Part shown: piece after piece, positions 30,280 to 38,444 of the stretch
Layout of the letters: the number at the start of each line of letters is the position of its first letter
Numbering within the stretch: position 1 is the stretch's first letter
Assembly (NCBI GenBank): GCA_017935145.1
Contig: JAGBIE010000018.1
Span: 1-64,000, forward strand
Direction of reading: 5' to 3'
Length of the DNA stretch: 64,000 bases
DNA from: Oscillospiraceae bacterium
GTDB taxonomy: Bacteria; Bacillota; Clostridia; Oscillospirales; Oscillospiraceae
The notes under the pieces: generated by a model
What the model was told of the DNA's origin: nothing
The model's database searches: none
Seen by the model: the letters and a program-made list of their open reading frames with translations, nothing else
Made by a program: the position numbers and the translations under genes

Positions 30280-30759
30280 TTGACAGATGAGTACTTTATG
30301 ACCGAAGCGCTCCGCTTGGCAGATGAGGCTGCTGCCGAAGGGGAAGTGCCCGTTGGCTGTGTCATCACCTTGGGCGAAAAGGTGGTGGGCACGGGGCGCA
30401 ATCGTAGAGAATTGGGCAAAAATGCCTTGGCGCACGCGGAAATAGAAGCCATCCACAATGCCTGCAACACCTTGGGCGGTTGGCGTTTGTGGCAATGCAC
30501 CTTGTATGTAACCTTGGAGCCTTGTCCCATGTGCGCGGGGGCCATTATCAATGCCCGTATCCCGCGGGTGGTCTATGGCGCCAAAGACCCCAAGGCTGGC
30601 TGTTGCGGTACTCTCACGGATTTATTTGCGCTCCCCTTTAACCACAAACCCACAGTGGAAAGTGGGTGCATGGAAGAAGCCTGTACGAAACGGCTGACTG
30701 AGTTCTTCCGCCGTCTCCGCCAAAAAAATGCTCCCGCAGAGGATGTTTCTGCCCCGTAG
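30280..30759 (+). CDS. tadA: tRNA-specific adenosine deaminase TadA (TTG start)
   Basis: A 159-residue zinc deaminase that converts A34 to inosine in tRNA-Arg(ACG). Zinc and catalytic residues: HAEIEAI (about 46-52, His ligand and proton-shuttle Glu) and PCPMCAGA (about 76-83, two Cys ligands). The NRRELGKNALAHAE motif and ARIPRVVYGAKDPKAG are typical of TadA. The start is TTG at 30280 with AAGGAGG eight bases upstream; no in-frame ATG fits better. The gene is monocistronic with its own promoter and a 15-bp terminator. Confidence 0.94.
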   Translation: MTDEYFMTEALRLADEAAAEGEVPVGCVITLGEKVVGTGRNRRELGKNALAHAEIEAIHNACNTLGGWRLWQCTLYVTLEPCPMCAGAIINARIPRVVYGAKDPKAGCCGTLTDLFALPFNHKPTVESGCMEEACTKRLTEFFRRLRQKNAPAEDVSAP

Positions 30760-30827
30760 GGCGGTGCGATGGGGCGTATCGCAGGAGTATCTTACCAAAT
30801 CCCCTGTCCCCATTATGGGACTATTGA

Positions 30828-30839
30828 GAACATTTGTTC
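30828..30839. promoter_or_regulatory. LexA-like GAAC-N4-GTTC site without an adjacent gene
   Basis: GAACATTTGTTC matches the core of the Gram-positive SOS box (CGAACNNNNGTTCG, here with A in place of the first C). It lies after tadA and before a terminator, with no promoter or gene obviously under its control. Confidence 0.35.
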
Positions 30840-30851
30840 GAGAAAATTTGC

Positions 30852-30891
30852 AAAACAAGATGCCATTCTTGCAAGGATGGCATCTTGTTTT
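30852..30891 (+). terminator. Terminator after tadA
   Basis: A perfect 15-bp stem AAAACAAGATGCCAT / ATGGCATCTTGTTTT with a 10-base loop, 92 bases past the tadA stop. Confidence 0.8.
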
Positions 30892-30943
30892 GGGATTGGA
30901 TCAGGAGGGCAAAAAATTTTTCAAAAAAAATAAAAATTTCCTC

Positions 30944-30972
30944 TTGACGAGGGATGCATCTCATGATATACT
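30944..30972 (+). promoter_or_regulatory. Promoter for the perR-rubrerythrin operon
   Basis: TTGACG, 17 bp, TATACT. Confidence 0.8.
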
Positions 30973-30982
30973 CAGCTTGTAA

Positions 30983-30999
30983 TTAAGAATCATTCCTAA
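30983..30999. promoter_or_regulatory. Fur/PerR-type operator
   Basis: TTAAGAAT-C-ATTCCTAA is a near-perfect 7-1-7 inverted repeat (one mismatch) like PerR and Fur boxes. It covers the expected start point of the operon, so binding would repress it. Confidence 0.7.
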
Positions 31000-31014
31000 T
31001 TTTAGAGGTGAGAC

Positions 31015-31395
31015 ATGAGACCATCCCGAAACAAAAGTAAACAGCGGGACGCCATCTTGTCCTGCATCCAAGGCACTGTGTGCCACCCCACCGCCCAATG
31101 GGTATTTGACCAACTCAAGCCCCGCATGCCGGAACTGAGTTTGGGTACAGTCTACCGCAACCTTAGCATTTTGCGGGAAGACGGACAAATCCAAAGCGTT
31201 GGTTTTAATGGTGGTATGGAACACTTTGATGGGGATTTACATCCTCATGCCCACTTTTTCTGTACCGTCTGTGGTCGGGTCTCCGACCTGATGGAAATAG
31301 AAATTCCCCCTGCTCCCAAGGTAGCGGAGGGAGATATTGAGGCAGTGAGCCTGTGTTTCCACGGGCAGTGCCATTTCTGTAAAAAAGAAATATAA
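31015..31395 (+). CDS. perR: Fur-family transcriptional repressor, PerR-like
   Basis: A 126-residue regulator. N-terminal winged helix: KQRDAILSCIQGTVCHPTAQWVFDQLK and LSLGTVYRNLSILREDG (about 43-59). C-terminal metal sites: HFDGDLHPHAHFFC with PerR/Fur-type His residues, and two CxxC pairs (CTVCG and CHFCKK) for the structural zinc. Length and the HPHAHFFCTVCG motif favour PerR over Fur. It is preceded by an operator and followed 43 bases later by rubrerythrin, so peroxide control of itself and rubrerythrin is expected. Zur or Fur remain possible. Confidence 0.85.
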   Translation: MRPSRNKSKQRDAILSCIQGTVCHPTAQWVFDQLKPRMPELSLGTVYRNLSILREDGQIQSVGFNGGMEHFDGDLHPHAHFFCTVCGRVSDLMEIEIPPAPKVAEGDIEAVSLCFHGQCHFCKKEI

Positions 31396-31438
31396 ATAAA
31401 AATATAAAAACTATAAAATTATTTGGAGGAAAATTAAT

Positions 31439-32026
31439 ATGAAAAAGTTTGTTTGCTCTGTTTGCGGTTATGTTCACGAAGGTGACTCCGCCCCCGAATT
31501 CTGCCCCATCTGCAAGGTTCCCGCTTCTAAGTTCAACGAAATGTCCGGCGAAATGAAGCTGGCTGCCGAGCATGAATATGGCGTCTATGCTAAGACCGTC
31601 AAGAACAACCCCGATGTTTCTGAAGAAGACAAGAAGTACATCTTCGATCAGCTCATGGCCAACTTCAACGGCGAATGCTCCGAAGTGGGTATGTACCTGT
31701 GCATGGCTCGCATCGCTCACCGCGAAGGCTATCCCGAAATCGGTCTGTACTGGGAAAAGGCTGCTTATGAAGAAGCCGAGCATGCCGCAAAGTTTGCAGA
31801 ACTCTTGGGCGAAGATTTGGAAGCCAACATGAAGGCCAGCACCAAGGCGAACCTTGCTTGGCGTGTGGATTGCGAATTTGGCGCAACCGCAGGCAAGTTC
31901 GATTTGGCAAAGTGCGCCAAGAAGAACAATCTCGATGCCATCCATGACACTGTGCATGAAATGGCTCGTGACGAGGCCCGCCACGGCGTAGCATTGAAGG
32001 GACTTCTGGACCGCTACTTCAAATAA
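31439..32026 (+). CDS. Rubrerythrin with N-terminal rubredoxin domain (reverse rubrerythrin)
   Basis: A 195-residue non-heme peroxide reductase. The rubredoxin domain is first: [10 protein letters not shown] and CPICKVP supply four Fe ligands within residues 6-25. The ferritin-like diiron domain follows (about 45-195), with [20 protein letters not shown] and [10 protein letters not shown] carrying Glu and His ligands. Domain order is opposite to classic rubrerythrin, matching oxygen-induced reverse rubrerythrins of clostridia that reduce peroxide to water. AAAGGAGG-type ribosome site precedes ATG. Likely co-transcribed with perR. Confidence 0.93.
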   Translation: MKKFVCSVCGYVHEGDSAPEFCPICKVPASKFNEMSGEMKLAAEHEYGVYAKTVKNNPDVSEEDKKYIFDQLMANFNGECSEVGMYLCMARIAHREGYPEIGLYWEKAAYEEAEHAAKFAELLGEDLEANMKASTKANLAWRVDCEFGATAGKFDLAKCAKKNNLDAIHDTVHEMARDEARHGVALKGLLDRYFK

Positions 32027-32071
32027 TCCTAAAACATTCGGCGACCTTGGCCGCCCCATCATCACAATAAA

Positions 32072-32100
32072 GCGGGCGGAGAAGATGCTTCTCCGCCCGC
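32072..32100. terminator. Perfect GC-rich hairpin after rubrerythrin
   Basis: GCGGGCGGAGAAG / CTTCTCCGCCCGC, 13 bp with a 3-base loop. There is no T-run, so it may be a weak terminator or an mRNA-stabilising structure that protects the rubrerythrin message. Confidence 0.55.
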
Positions 32101-32131
32101 ATTCTAATCCTACCAAAGGAGGACAAACAAC

Positions 32132-32548
32132 ATGAAAAAAATTCTTATTTTCCTGCTTGGTTTGCTGCTTGCCCTGTCTTTGGCAGCATGCCAACAGCCC
32201 GCCCCTGCCCCTGAGGCACAAACGCCGCCTCCCGCAGATCCGCCTTCTGCCAGTTTGGCAGATTCCGCCGGCAATGCTTCCATTGAGCCCGCGGATATCG
32301 CCTTCCACGCGGGGAATTTAGAACATCTGCAAGGTGCCAGAATTTCCCCCGCGCAAGCGGTGGCAGCAGCCCTGCTTCATGCGCAGGTGGCGCAATCCGC
32401 TGCCCGCGATGTGGAAGTAGAAGCCCGCCCCGTGGGATGCTCTGTGTACTATGAGGTTTCCTTTGAACACGGTGGATTTGAGTATGAATATTTTGTGCAC
32501 CCCTATTCCGGCGAGGCATTTTTAGAGGAAAAAGAACCCAATCTGTAA
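32132..32548 (+). CDS. Small lipoprotein with PepSY-like domain
   Basis: A 138-residue lipoprotein: signal peptide with lipobox LAAC (Cys20), a Pro/Ala-rich linker (about 21-50), and an 80-residue domain. The domain contains ISPAQAVAAALLHAQV and YYEVSFEHGGFEYEYFVHPYSGE, the helix-plus-strands pattern of PepSY domains. AAAGGAGG precedes the ATG. It could be read through from rubrerythrin or start from an unseen promoter. PepSY proteins often inhibit proteases; that role is only inferred. Confidence 0.7.
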   Translation: MKKILIFLLGLLLALSLAACQQPAPAPEAQTPPPADPPSASLADSAGNASIEPADIAFHAGNLEHLQGARISPAQAVAAALLHAQVAQSAARDVEVEARPVGCSVYYEVSFEHGGFEYEYFVHPYSGEAFLEEKEPNL

Positions 32549-32550
32549 GG

Positions 32551-32583
32551 AAAAAGCGCCCGCTCCAAGGGTGCTTTTTTCTT
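32551..32583 (+). terminator. Terminator of the PepSY-like lipoprotein gene
   Basis: AAAAAGCGCCC / GGGTGCTTTTTT stem with one G-T pair. Confidence 0.75.
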
Positions 32584-32591
32584 CCTGTTTC

Positions 32592-32620
32592 TTGACTTTT
32601 GCATTGGTGCGGGCTACAAT
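32592..32620 (+). promoter_or_regulatory. Promoter for the BFD-like gene
   Basis: TTGACT, 17 bp, TACAAT, 40 bases before the start. Confidence 0.8.
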
Positions 32621-32659
32621 ATTTTTAGAATCGTCCCAACGGGAAAGGAGCAAAACAAC

Positions 32660-32872
32660 ATGGAAGAAGTGCGTTATCTCCCCAACGATGTCATCTGCAA
32701 CTGCAAGCAGGTCACCATGGCAGATATTGACAATGCCCTCCACAGCCACAAGACATTTTCCGATGTCCAGAAGGAGTTTGAGGAAGTTCAGCGTCTGACC
32801 GCCTGCTCCACAGGTTGCGGTGGTTGCCACGATAAAATTATGGCAGTCATCTCCTCCATCATTAGCGGTTAA
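32660..32872 (+). CDS. BFD-like [2Fe-2S]-binding protein
   Basis: A 70-residue protein with four cysteines in the BFD pattern: ICNCKQVTMADI (Cys13 and Cys15) and TACSTGCGGC (two or three further Cys near 49-55). BFD-type domains bind a [2Fe-2S] cluster and act as small electron carriers, for example to bacterioferritin or NAD(P)H-nitrite reductases. It stands alone with its own promoter and terminator. Proximity to rubrerythrin suggests iron or redox handling, but this is inference. Confidence 0.85.
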   Translation: MEEVRYLPNDVICNCKQVTMADIDNALHSHKTFSDVQKEFEEVQRLTACSTGCGGCHDKIMAVISSIISG

Positions 32873-32879
32873 ATAGAGA

Positions 32880-32919
32880 AAAAAAGACCCCCATGCGGTG
32901 TGGCATGGGGGTCTTTTTT
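32880..32919. terminator. Bidirectional terminator
   Basis: AAAAAGACCCCCATGC / GCATGGGGGTCTTTTT stem between the convergent BFD and GH13 genes. Confidence 0.92.
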
Positions 32920-32926
32920 ATGGCGT

Positions 32927-34606
32927 TCAGGCTTTCACATAGACCTCGCTCTCCCAAGGTTGGAGCTGAGTTCTTCCATCCAAAGCGGGGGCGTTTTTGG
33001 CACAGTTTGTGAGAATTCTTTTAAATTTTTCACCGCGGAGTTCTTCGGGCAAGGTCAGGGTTGCAGGTTTACTGCTCATATTGGCAACCACCAAGAGAGT
33101 TTCCTTTTCGCAAGTTCTGGTGTAGAGGACAATGTCCCTATCCTCACACAGGTAGAACTTCAGGTCCCCTTCTGTGATGGCAGGATGTTCCTTGCGCATA
33201 GCGATGAGTTTCTGATAGTAACGGAAGATGGATTTTTCCGACTGTAAATCCTTCTCCAAGTTGATTTCTTCATAGGCGGGGTTCACCTTCAGCCAAGGCT
33301 TGCCTGTGGTAAAGCCTGCGTGCTCACTCCCGTTCCACTGGTAGGGGGTGCGGGCATTATCACGGCTTCTGGGGGCAAGGGTAGAGATGGCTTCTTCGGG
33401 GGTAGCGCCCTTTTGAATCATGGAGTAGTAGTCGCCCTTGGTGTAACAGCAGTTATAGTCCTCAATGGAGTCAAATTTCACATTGGTCATGCCGATTTCT
33501 TCACCCTGATACACAAAGGGTGTGCCAGGGGTGGTGTGCATCAAGGTAGCCAAAAGCATGGCGGACTCTTCCCGATAGTTCGTGGCATCCCCATAGCAGG
33601 AGACCTGACGGGCGCTATCGTGATTGGAGAGATACTGCACTGCCCAACCGCCATTGGCGATGACCTGCGCCCACTTGCTTTGGATATCACGGAACTGGTC
33701 GGCACTGAGGGAGGTTCTCACCCGCGCGGCAAGCTGAAAATGGTAGACCATGTTCAGTTCCTCACGGTCGGGATGGACATAAGGCAGGGCGTTTTCGTAG
33801 GTGACACCCGAACCCTCGCCCACGGTCATAACGCCCCGCTTGCCAAAGACGTTGCGGTTGAGCTCGTGGATAATCTCATGAATGCCTTCCACATTGGTAC
33901 ACATATCGTGGTCCACCACAAAGCCGTTTCTGTCCAAAGGACCAGCTTTTTTGGTGGTATCGGGGAAACCAGGAGTCTTTTGGAAGCGGGTGAACACATC
34001 CAGACGGAAACCATCCACGCCCAAGTCAATCCACCAATTGAGCATGTCATAGATTTCCTCACGGAGTTCCTTGCAATCCCAGTTCAGGTCGGGCATTTTG
34101 ATGGCGTACTGATGGAAATAATATTCCCCTGTGGCTTCATCATATTTCCATGCAGAGCCGTTCTCCTCACGGAAATAACTGCCCCAGTTGTTGGGTTCTT
34201 TGCCATCTTTGGCAGGCTTCCAGATATAGTAGTTGCGGTAGGGGTTGTCCTTGGATTTTCGGGACTCCTGAAACCACACATGCTCATCGGAAGAGTGGTT
34301 CACCACCACATCCATGATGACTTTCATATCCATGCTGTGAGCCATTTGGAGCAGATTCTGAAAATCCTCCAAAGTGCCGTATGCAGGGTCAATATTGCGA
34401 TAATCGGCAACATCGTAGCCGTTATCCACTTGAGGGGATGTATAGATAGGCGTGAACCAAATGCAGGTAACACCCAGCTCTTTGAGCATGGGAAGTTTTT
34501 CCATGACACCTTTTAAATCCCCAATGCCGTCACCATTGGAATCGGCAAAGCTTTTGCAGTATATTTCATACACTACCGCATTTTTCCACCATGGGTTGGA
34601 CATCAT
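32927..34606 (-). CDS. GH13 alpha-glucosidase (oligo-1,6-glucosidase / trehalose-6-P hydrolase type)
   Basis: A 559-residue cytosolic GH13 enzyme. Conserved regions: DVVVNHSSDEH, GFRLDVFTRF with the nucleophile Asp, VGEGSGV with the acid/base Glu, and YLSNHDSAR with the transition-state Asp. Start WWKNAVVYEIYCKSFADSNGDGIGDLKG is typical of the oligo-1,6-glucosidase and TreC group. Substrate choice (isomaltose, sucrose, trehalose-6-phosphate) is not settled; no PTS gene lies beside it. Monocistronic, with no sugar transporter in the window. Confidence 0.92.
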   Translation of the reverse strand: MMSNPWWKNAVVYEIYCKSFADSNGDGIGDLKGVMEKLPMLKELGVTCIWFTPIYTSPQVDNGYDVADYRNIDPAYGTLEDFQNLLQMAHSMDMKVIMDVVVNHSSDEHVWFQESRKSKDNPYRNYYIWKPAKDGKEPNNWGSYFREENGSAWKYDEATGEYYFHQYAIKMPDLNWDCKELREEIYDMLNWWIDLGVDGFRLDVFTRFQKTPGFPDTTKKAGPLDRNGFVVDHDMCTNVEGIHEIIHELNRNVFGKRGVMTVGEGSGVTYENALPYVHPDREELNMVYHFQLAARVRTSLSADQFRDIQSKWAQVIANGGWAVQYLSNHDSARQVSCYGDATNYREESAMLLATLMHTTPGTPFVYQGEEIGMTNVKFDSIEDYNCCYTKGDYYSMIQKGATPEEAISTLAPRSRDNARTPYQWNGSEHAGFTTGKPWLKVNPAYEEINLEKDLQSEKSIFRYYQKLIAMRKEHPAITEGDLKFYLCEDRDIVLYTRTCEKETLLVVANMSSKPATLTLPEELRGEKFKRILTNCAKNAPALDGRTQLQPWESEVYVKA

Positions 34607-34662
34607 ATCCCCTCCGTTTGCGTATTTGTGCTTATTATATCAGCCCAAAAATGGAAAGTAAA

Positions 34663-35670
34663 CTATTTTACAGTATTTAATTCCCACAGGTCGGCAAAAC
34701 TCTCTCCAAAGGCACGCACCGCCACAAGGGCTTCGGGGAGGGTGTTGCCCGTAGTGCCCACCTCTAGGATGAACGATTTGGGGGTAAAATGCCCATTAAA
34801 GCGCTCTTTGCGCAGATTGAGGGGGCGACACAAACCTGCATTTTCCCGCTCCAACAGCGCCTGCAATTTGACGCACCATGCCAAATTATCCTGCCAGTTG
34901 GGGTGATAGAGACCACCCTTGTCCGTACCCACCACCAACATAAGAGGGGCAGACACTGTACCATCGGCGAGGGTGGCAGATAAGTACTTGGCTGTGCCAT
35001 CGGCATACTCCACGGCATCCCGATGGACATCGATGACCGCCTGAATGCTGGGATATTTCTCCAGCCACTGGGCAATATGCTGAGCGGTGGTTGTGTAAGC
35101 GCTGTTAAAATCGGGATAGTCGTGGATGGTTTTATCGTGGAGAACCTCAATGCCACGACTGGCAAGGGTCTGCGCCAGTTCCTCCCCCACACGCACCACA
35201 CTTTTGCTTAAATCCATGGTGCGCATGCGGTCAGAGGCTTTATATTCGTAGCCCGACGAGGGGGTATATGCCTCGGTGGTGTGGGTGTGGATAATGAGCA
35301 CCGCTGGTCCATCTGTGGCAGAGACGGGAGTCTGCCTCTGCACCGCATCCGTCTTGGAAATGGTGTAGGTAGTGGCATTTTGGATGGAAATGCTTTCCCC
35401 TTCCTCCGCCGTAGGCGGGGCGATGGTGGGTGCTACTTTGCTTGGCGCAGGAGCGCGATGAAGCACCCAAACCTGCGGATTTTGCCTTTGGGGCTGAGAA
35501 ATTTCCGTGCCTGTCGCCACGGAAAGAAGCAGGCGGAACATGGCATTGGAACTGACCATGGAGACCACCTTGTTGCGCAGATGCATGACCCCACCCACAA
35601 AGAAAACCCGCAACAAAACCGCTAAAATGAGAATCCAAAGACCGAATGTTCGGCTCTTTCGTCTGTACAT
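34663..35670 (-). CDS. spoIIP: Stage II sporulation protein P (SpoIIP)
   Basis: A 335-residue membrane-anchored cell-wall hydrolase needed for engulfment. One N-terminal membrane helix (about 9-29) and a low-complexity linker precede the SpoIIP amidase/endopeptidase domain. The catalytic-zone motif VLIIHTHTTEAYTP (about 123-136), IDVHRDAV, LMLVVGTDKGGLYHPNW and FILEVGTTGNTLPEALVA are characteristic. The start at 35670 (ATG) has GGGGGAGG upstream. In Bacillus it acts with SpoIID and SpoIIM in the DMP complex; neither is in the window. It marks the organism as a spore former. Confidence 0.92.
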   Translation of the reverse strand: MYRRKSRTFGLWILILAVLLRVFFVGGVMHLRNKVVSMVSSNAMFRLLLSVATGTEISQPQRQNPQVWVLHRAPAPSKVAPTIAPPTAEEGESISIQNATTYTISKTDAVQRQTPVSATDGPAVLIIHTHTTEAYTPSSGYEYKASDRMRTMDLSKSVVRVGEELAQTLASRGIEVLHDKTIHDYPDFNSAYTTTAQHIAQWLEKYPSIQAVIDVHRDAVEYADGTAKYLSATLADGTVSAPLMLVVGTDKGGLYHPNWQDNLAWCVKLQALLERENAGLCRPLNLRKERFNGHFTPKSFILEVGTTGNTLPEALVAVRAFGESFADLWELNTVK

Positions 35671-35747
35671 TTGCACCCCTCCCCCAATTATTTATGCTCC
35701 GTGGGGGAAAAACAGAACTTTCCCACTGGGAAATTACAGAAAAAGTG

Positions 35748-35776
35748 TTGAATTTACAAGCGCTTTTGTTTATAAT
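35748..35776 (+). promoter_or_regulatory. Promoter for the minD-like / mgsA-like / hisS / aspS run
   Basis: TTGAAT, 17 bp, TATAAT, 38 bases before the minD-like start. Confidence 0.8.
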
Positions 35777-35813
35777 GATTCCATGGATTTTATAAGGGGG
35801 AGGTGGCGGAATT

Positions 35814-36542
35814 ATGGGCAAAGTTCTTGCTTTTGTTTCCGGAAAAGGCGGCACGGGGAAGACATCCCTCTGCGCCGGTATCGCCACCTGCCTTGCCGCC
35901 ATGGGCAAACGGGTTTTGTGCGTGGATTTGGACGTGGGTCTCAGGAATTTGGACATTGCCTTGGGCATGACGGAGGAAGCGGTGCTTCCCTTTGATTGCC
36001 TCATGCGGGAAGAATGTTCCTCCTCGGCGCTGAGTGACCATCCCCGCATTCCCAATTTGTATCTGCTCACCGCGCCGGTAAACACCTTGCCGGAAGAAGT
36101 GGATGCAGATGCCTTTTGCGCCATGGTCCTGCGGGAGCGCGAGAATTTTGACTTTATCCTGCTGGATGCCCCTGCGGGCATTGGCGTACTCTTCCGCCTG
36201 TGCATAAACTGCGCCAGCGAGGTTGTGGTGGTAACAGGTGGGGACAAAGCCACGCTGCGGGATGGCGCTCGTGCCGCGCAGATGATTGGGGACAAGCCTG
36301 CCCGCATTTTGGTCAACCGCTTAGACCCCAAACTCTTCCGCCGTCTGGGGGAAACCGTGGACGATATTATGGACGAAGTCAGTTTGCCTCTTCTGGGTCT
36401 TGTGCCCGAAGACCGCAATGTACCGCTCAGTGCATATGGCGGAAAACCTTTGGTGCTGTGTAGCCGAAAAGGCGCGGCCAGCGCCGTACTGCGTGTGAGC
36501 CGCCGTTTGTGCGACTTACCCGCACCCTTAAAGAGAAAGTAG
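35814..36542 (+). CDS. MinD-like P-loop ATPase
   Basis: A 242-residue ParA/MinD ATPase with deviant Walker A GKGGTGKTSL (10-19), switch VDLDVGLRNLDIALGM, and Walker B DFILLDAPAGI. MinD proteins place the division septum or cell-pole factors by membrane cycling. The C-terminus (RVSRRLCDLPAPLKRK) is basic and could be a membrane-targeting helix, though it is not the classic MinD one. There is no minC or minE nearby. It opens an operon with the MgsA-fold gene, hisS and aspS, so it may be a MinD or a relative with another role. Confidence 0.82.
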   Translation: MGKVLAFVSGKGGTGKTSLCAGIATCLAAMGKRVLCVDLDVGLRNLDIALGMTEEAVLPFDCLMREECSSSALSDHPRIPNLYLLTAPVNTLPEEVDADAFCAMVLRERENFDFILLDAPAGIGVLFRLCINCASEVVVVTGGDKATLRDGARAAQMIGDKPARILVNRLDPKLFRRLGETVDDIMDEVSLPLLGLVPEDRNVPLSAYGGKPLVLCSRKGAASAVLRVSRRLCDLPAPLKRK

Positions 36543-36582
36543 ACAGATTTTTTGGACTGCCGAGAAAGGAAGGTATGCCCAT

Positions 36583-36996
36583 ATGAACATTACCCTTATG
36601 GCCGATGATAAGAAGAAGGAACTGATGATTCAGTTCTGCACCGCCTATAAGAGTGTGCTTTCCCGCCACACCTTGTCCGCCACGGCCACCACTGGTCGTT
36701 TGGTTGCAGAGGCTACGGGTCTGCCCGTGAATCTGTTTTTGGCAAAAAATCAGGGCGGTCACCAACAGGTGGATGCCCGCATTGCCTACAATGAGATTGA
36801 TATGATTTTCCTGTTCTCTGACCCCAACAACACTGATCCTTGGGCAGAACAGCGCATTGTGCAGACTCTGCACCTCTGTGATTCTTATAATGTCCCCGTG
36901 GCAACCAACTTGGCATCGGCAGAAATGCTGATTTTGGGTCTGGACCGTGGCGATTTGGATTGGCGGGAAATGCTCCCGAAAAAAACACTGCGATAA
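36583..36996 (+). CDS. Methylglyoxal-synthase-fold protein lacking known catalytic residues
   Basis: A 137-residue MGS-like domain protein close to clostridial MgsA: N-terminal MADDKKKELMIQFCTAYKSVL, then ATNLASAEMLI and the tail GLDRGDLDW. The active-site positions known from E. coli MgsA are changed. Where D71 sits in GGDQQVGA there is GGHQQVDA (D to H), and the DPHxxD region with H98 and D101 reads DPWAEQ. It should therefore not make methylglyoxal by the known mechanism. A binding or regulatory role for the fold is inferred. Coupled after minD-like and before hisS. Confidence 0.85.
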   Translation: MNITLMADDKKKELMIQFCTAYKSVLSRHTLSATATTGRLVAEATGLPVNLFLAKNQGGHQQVDARIAYNEIDMIFLFSDPNNTDPWAEQRIVQTLHLCDSYNVPVATNLASAEMLILGLDRGDLDWREMLPKKTLR

Positions 36997-37063
36997 ACCG
37001 TACCCCGTTCCGTTTTCTGCGGGGCGGGTGCGTTTTTCGACCGATAGAAAGGAACCTCTCATT

Positions 37064-38422
37064 ATGGCTACCTTCAAACCCCGTACTCTTTCGGGTTTTA
37101 TGGAACTCCTGCCTGCTCCTCAACAGCAGATGGAAAAAATCATGGAAATCCTGCGGGAAACCTACGCCCTCTATGGCTTTACCCCCTTGGATACTCCCGC
37201 CATTGAGGATGCCCAAGTGCTTTTGGCAAAAAGCGGTGGCGATACGGAAAAGCAAATCTATCGCTTCCAAAAGGGCGATAGCGACCTTGCCCTCCGTTTC
37301 GATTTGACTGTGCCTTTGGCAAAATATGTGGCGCTCCACTATAACGAACTGGCCTTCCCCTTCCGCCGTTACCAAATTGGCAAGGTGTACCGTGGGGAGA
37401 GAGCCCAGCGTGGTCGCTTCCGCGAGTTCTATCAGGCGGATATTGACATCATTGGCGATGGCAAGTTGGATATCCTCTGCGAGGCGGAGATTCCTTCCAT
37501 CATCTATAACACCTTCACCCGTTTGGGGCTAAACCGCTTTGTCATTCGGGTGAATAATCGCAAAATCCTGAACGGATTTTACGGGATGCTGGGTCTGCGG
37601 GATAAGGCGGCAGACATTATGCACACCATGGATAAGCTGGATAAAATCGGCGAAAGCGCCGTCAAGGATATTTTGGTGGATTCCTGCGGGCTGAGCCTTG
37701 AGCAGGCGGACGAAATTCTCCGTTTTGCCACCATCCGTGGCAGTAACGAAGAGGTGCTCCAAAAACTCAGCCAGTACGCGGGCAAAAACGAGCTGTTGGA
37801 TGCTGGTCGGGAAGAACTTTCCGCCGTGTGCCAAAACCTCAGCGCTTTTGGTGTGCCCCAGAGCCACTTTGCGGTGGATTTGACCATCGCCCGCGGTTTG
37901 GACTACTACACGGGCACGGTGTATGAGACCACCCTTTTGGACTATCCCGAAATCGGCTCCGTCTGCTCCGGCGGGCGTTACGATAACCTAGCGGAGTTTT
38001 ATATCGATAAGCCTCTGCCTGGTGTGGGCATTTCCATTGGGCTGACCCGTCTGTTCTATGTGCTGGGCGAACAGGGTCTTTTAAATCCCGCTCTTCCCAC
38101 CGCTCCTGCGGATGTGTTGGTGCTTCCCATGACCGATGACCCTAAGGAAGCCATCCGTCTTGCCACCTATCTGCGAAATTGTGGCATCCGCACCCAACTG
38201 TACACGGAGCAGAAGAAGTTTAAGCAGAAAATGAGTTATGCGGATAAACTTTCTTTCCCCTTTGCCGTGATTTTGGGCGAGGATGAGATTGCTCAAGGCA
38301 AATGTGCCCTCAAAAACATGCAAACAGGCGAGCAGGCGCTTCTTAGTTACGAAGAAACTGCCACTGCCATCGGCAAAGCCCTCGAAGAAAGAGAGCAAAT
38401 TGCCGTGATTTTGGAACAATAA
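37064..38422 (+). CDS. hisS: Histidyl-tRNA synthetase
   Basis: A 452-residue class II synthetase. Motif 2 is YRGERAQRGRFREFYQADIDIIG (about 106-128), the histidine A loop is LTIARGLDYYTGTVYE, motif 3 is GGRYDNLAEF...GVGISIGLTRLF, and the C-terminal anticodon domain is DVLVLPMTDDPKEAIRLATYLRN. The start at 37064 has GAAAGGA upstream and excludes an out-of-family extension. It is preceded by an AT-poor 67-base gap without a T-box and followed by aspS, the usual hisS-aspS pair of Firmicutes. Confidence 0.97.
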   Translation: MATFKPRTLSGFMELLPAPQQQMEKIMEILRETYALYGFTPLDTPAIEDAQVLLAKSGGDTEKQIYRFQKGDSDLALRFDLTVPLAKYVALHYNELAFPFRRYQIGKVYRGERAQRGRFREFYQADIDIIGDGKLDILCEAEIPSIIYNTFTRLGLNRFVIRVNNRKILNGFYGMLGLRDKAADIMHTMDKLDKIGESAVKDILVDSCGLSLEQADEILRFATIRGSNEEVLQKLSQYAGKNELLDAGREELSAVCQNLSAFGVPQSHFAVDLTIARGLDYYTGTVYETTLLDYPEIGSVCSGGRYDNLAEFYIDKPLPGVGISIGLTRLFYVLGEQGLLNPALPTAPADVLVLPMTDDPKEAIRLATYLRNCGIRTQLYTEQKKFKQKMSYADKLSFPFAVILGEDEIAQGKCALKNMQTGEQALLSYEETATAIGKALEEREQIAVILEQ

Positions 38423-38444
38423 ATTCAAACAGGAGATGTTTTTT

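Noticed and set aside
36997..37063. T-box or histidine-responsive leader before hisS
   Set aside because: The gap is 67 bases without the T-box consensus, and hisS is co-transcribed from the minD-like promoter.
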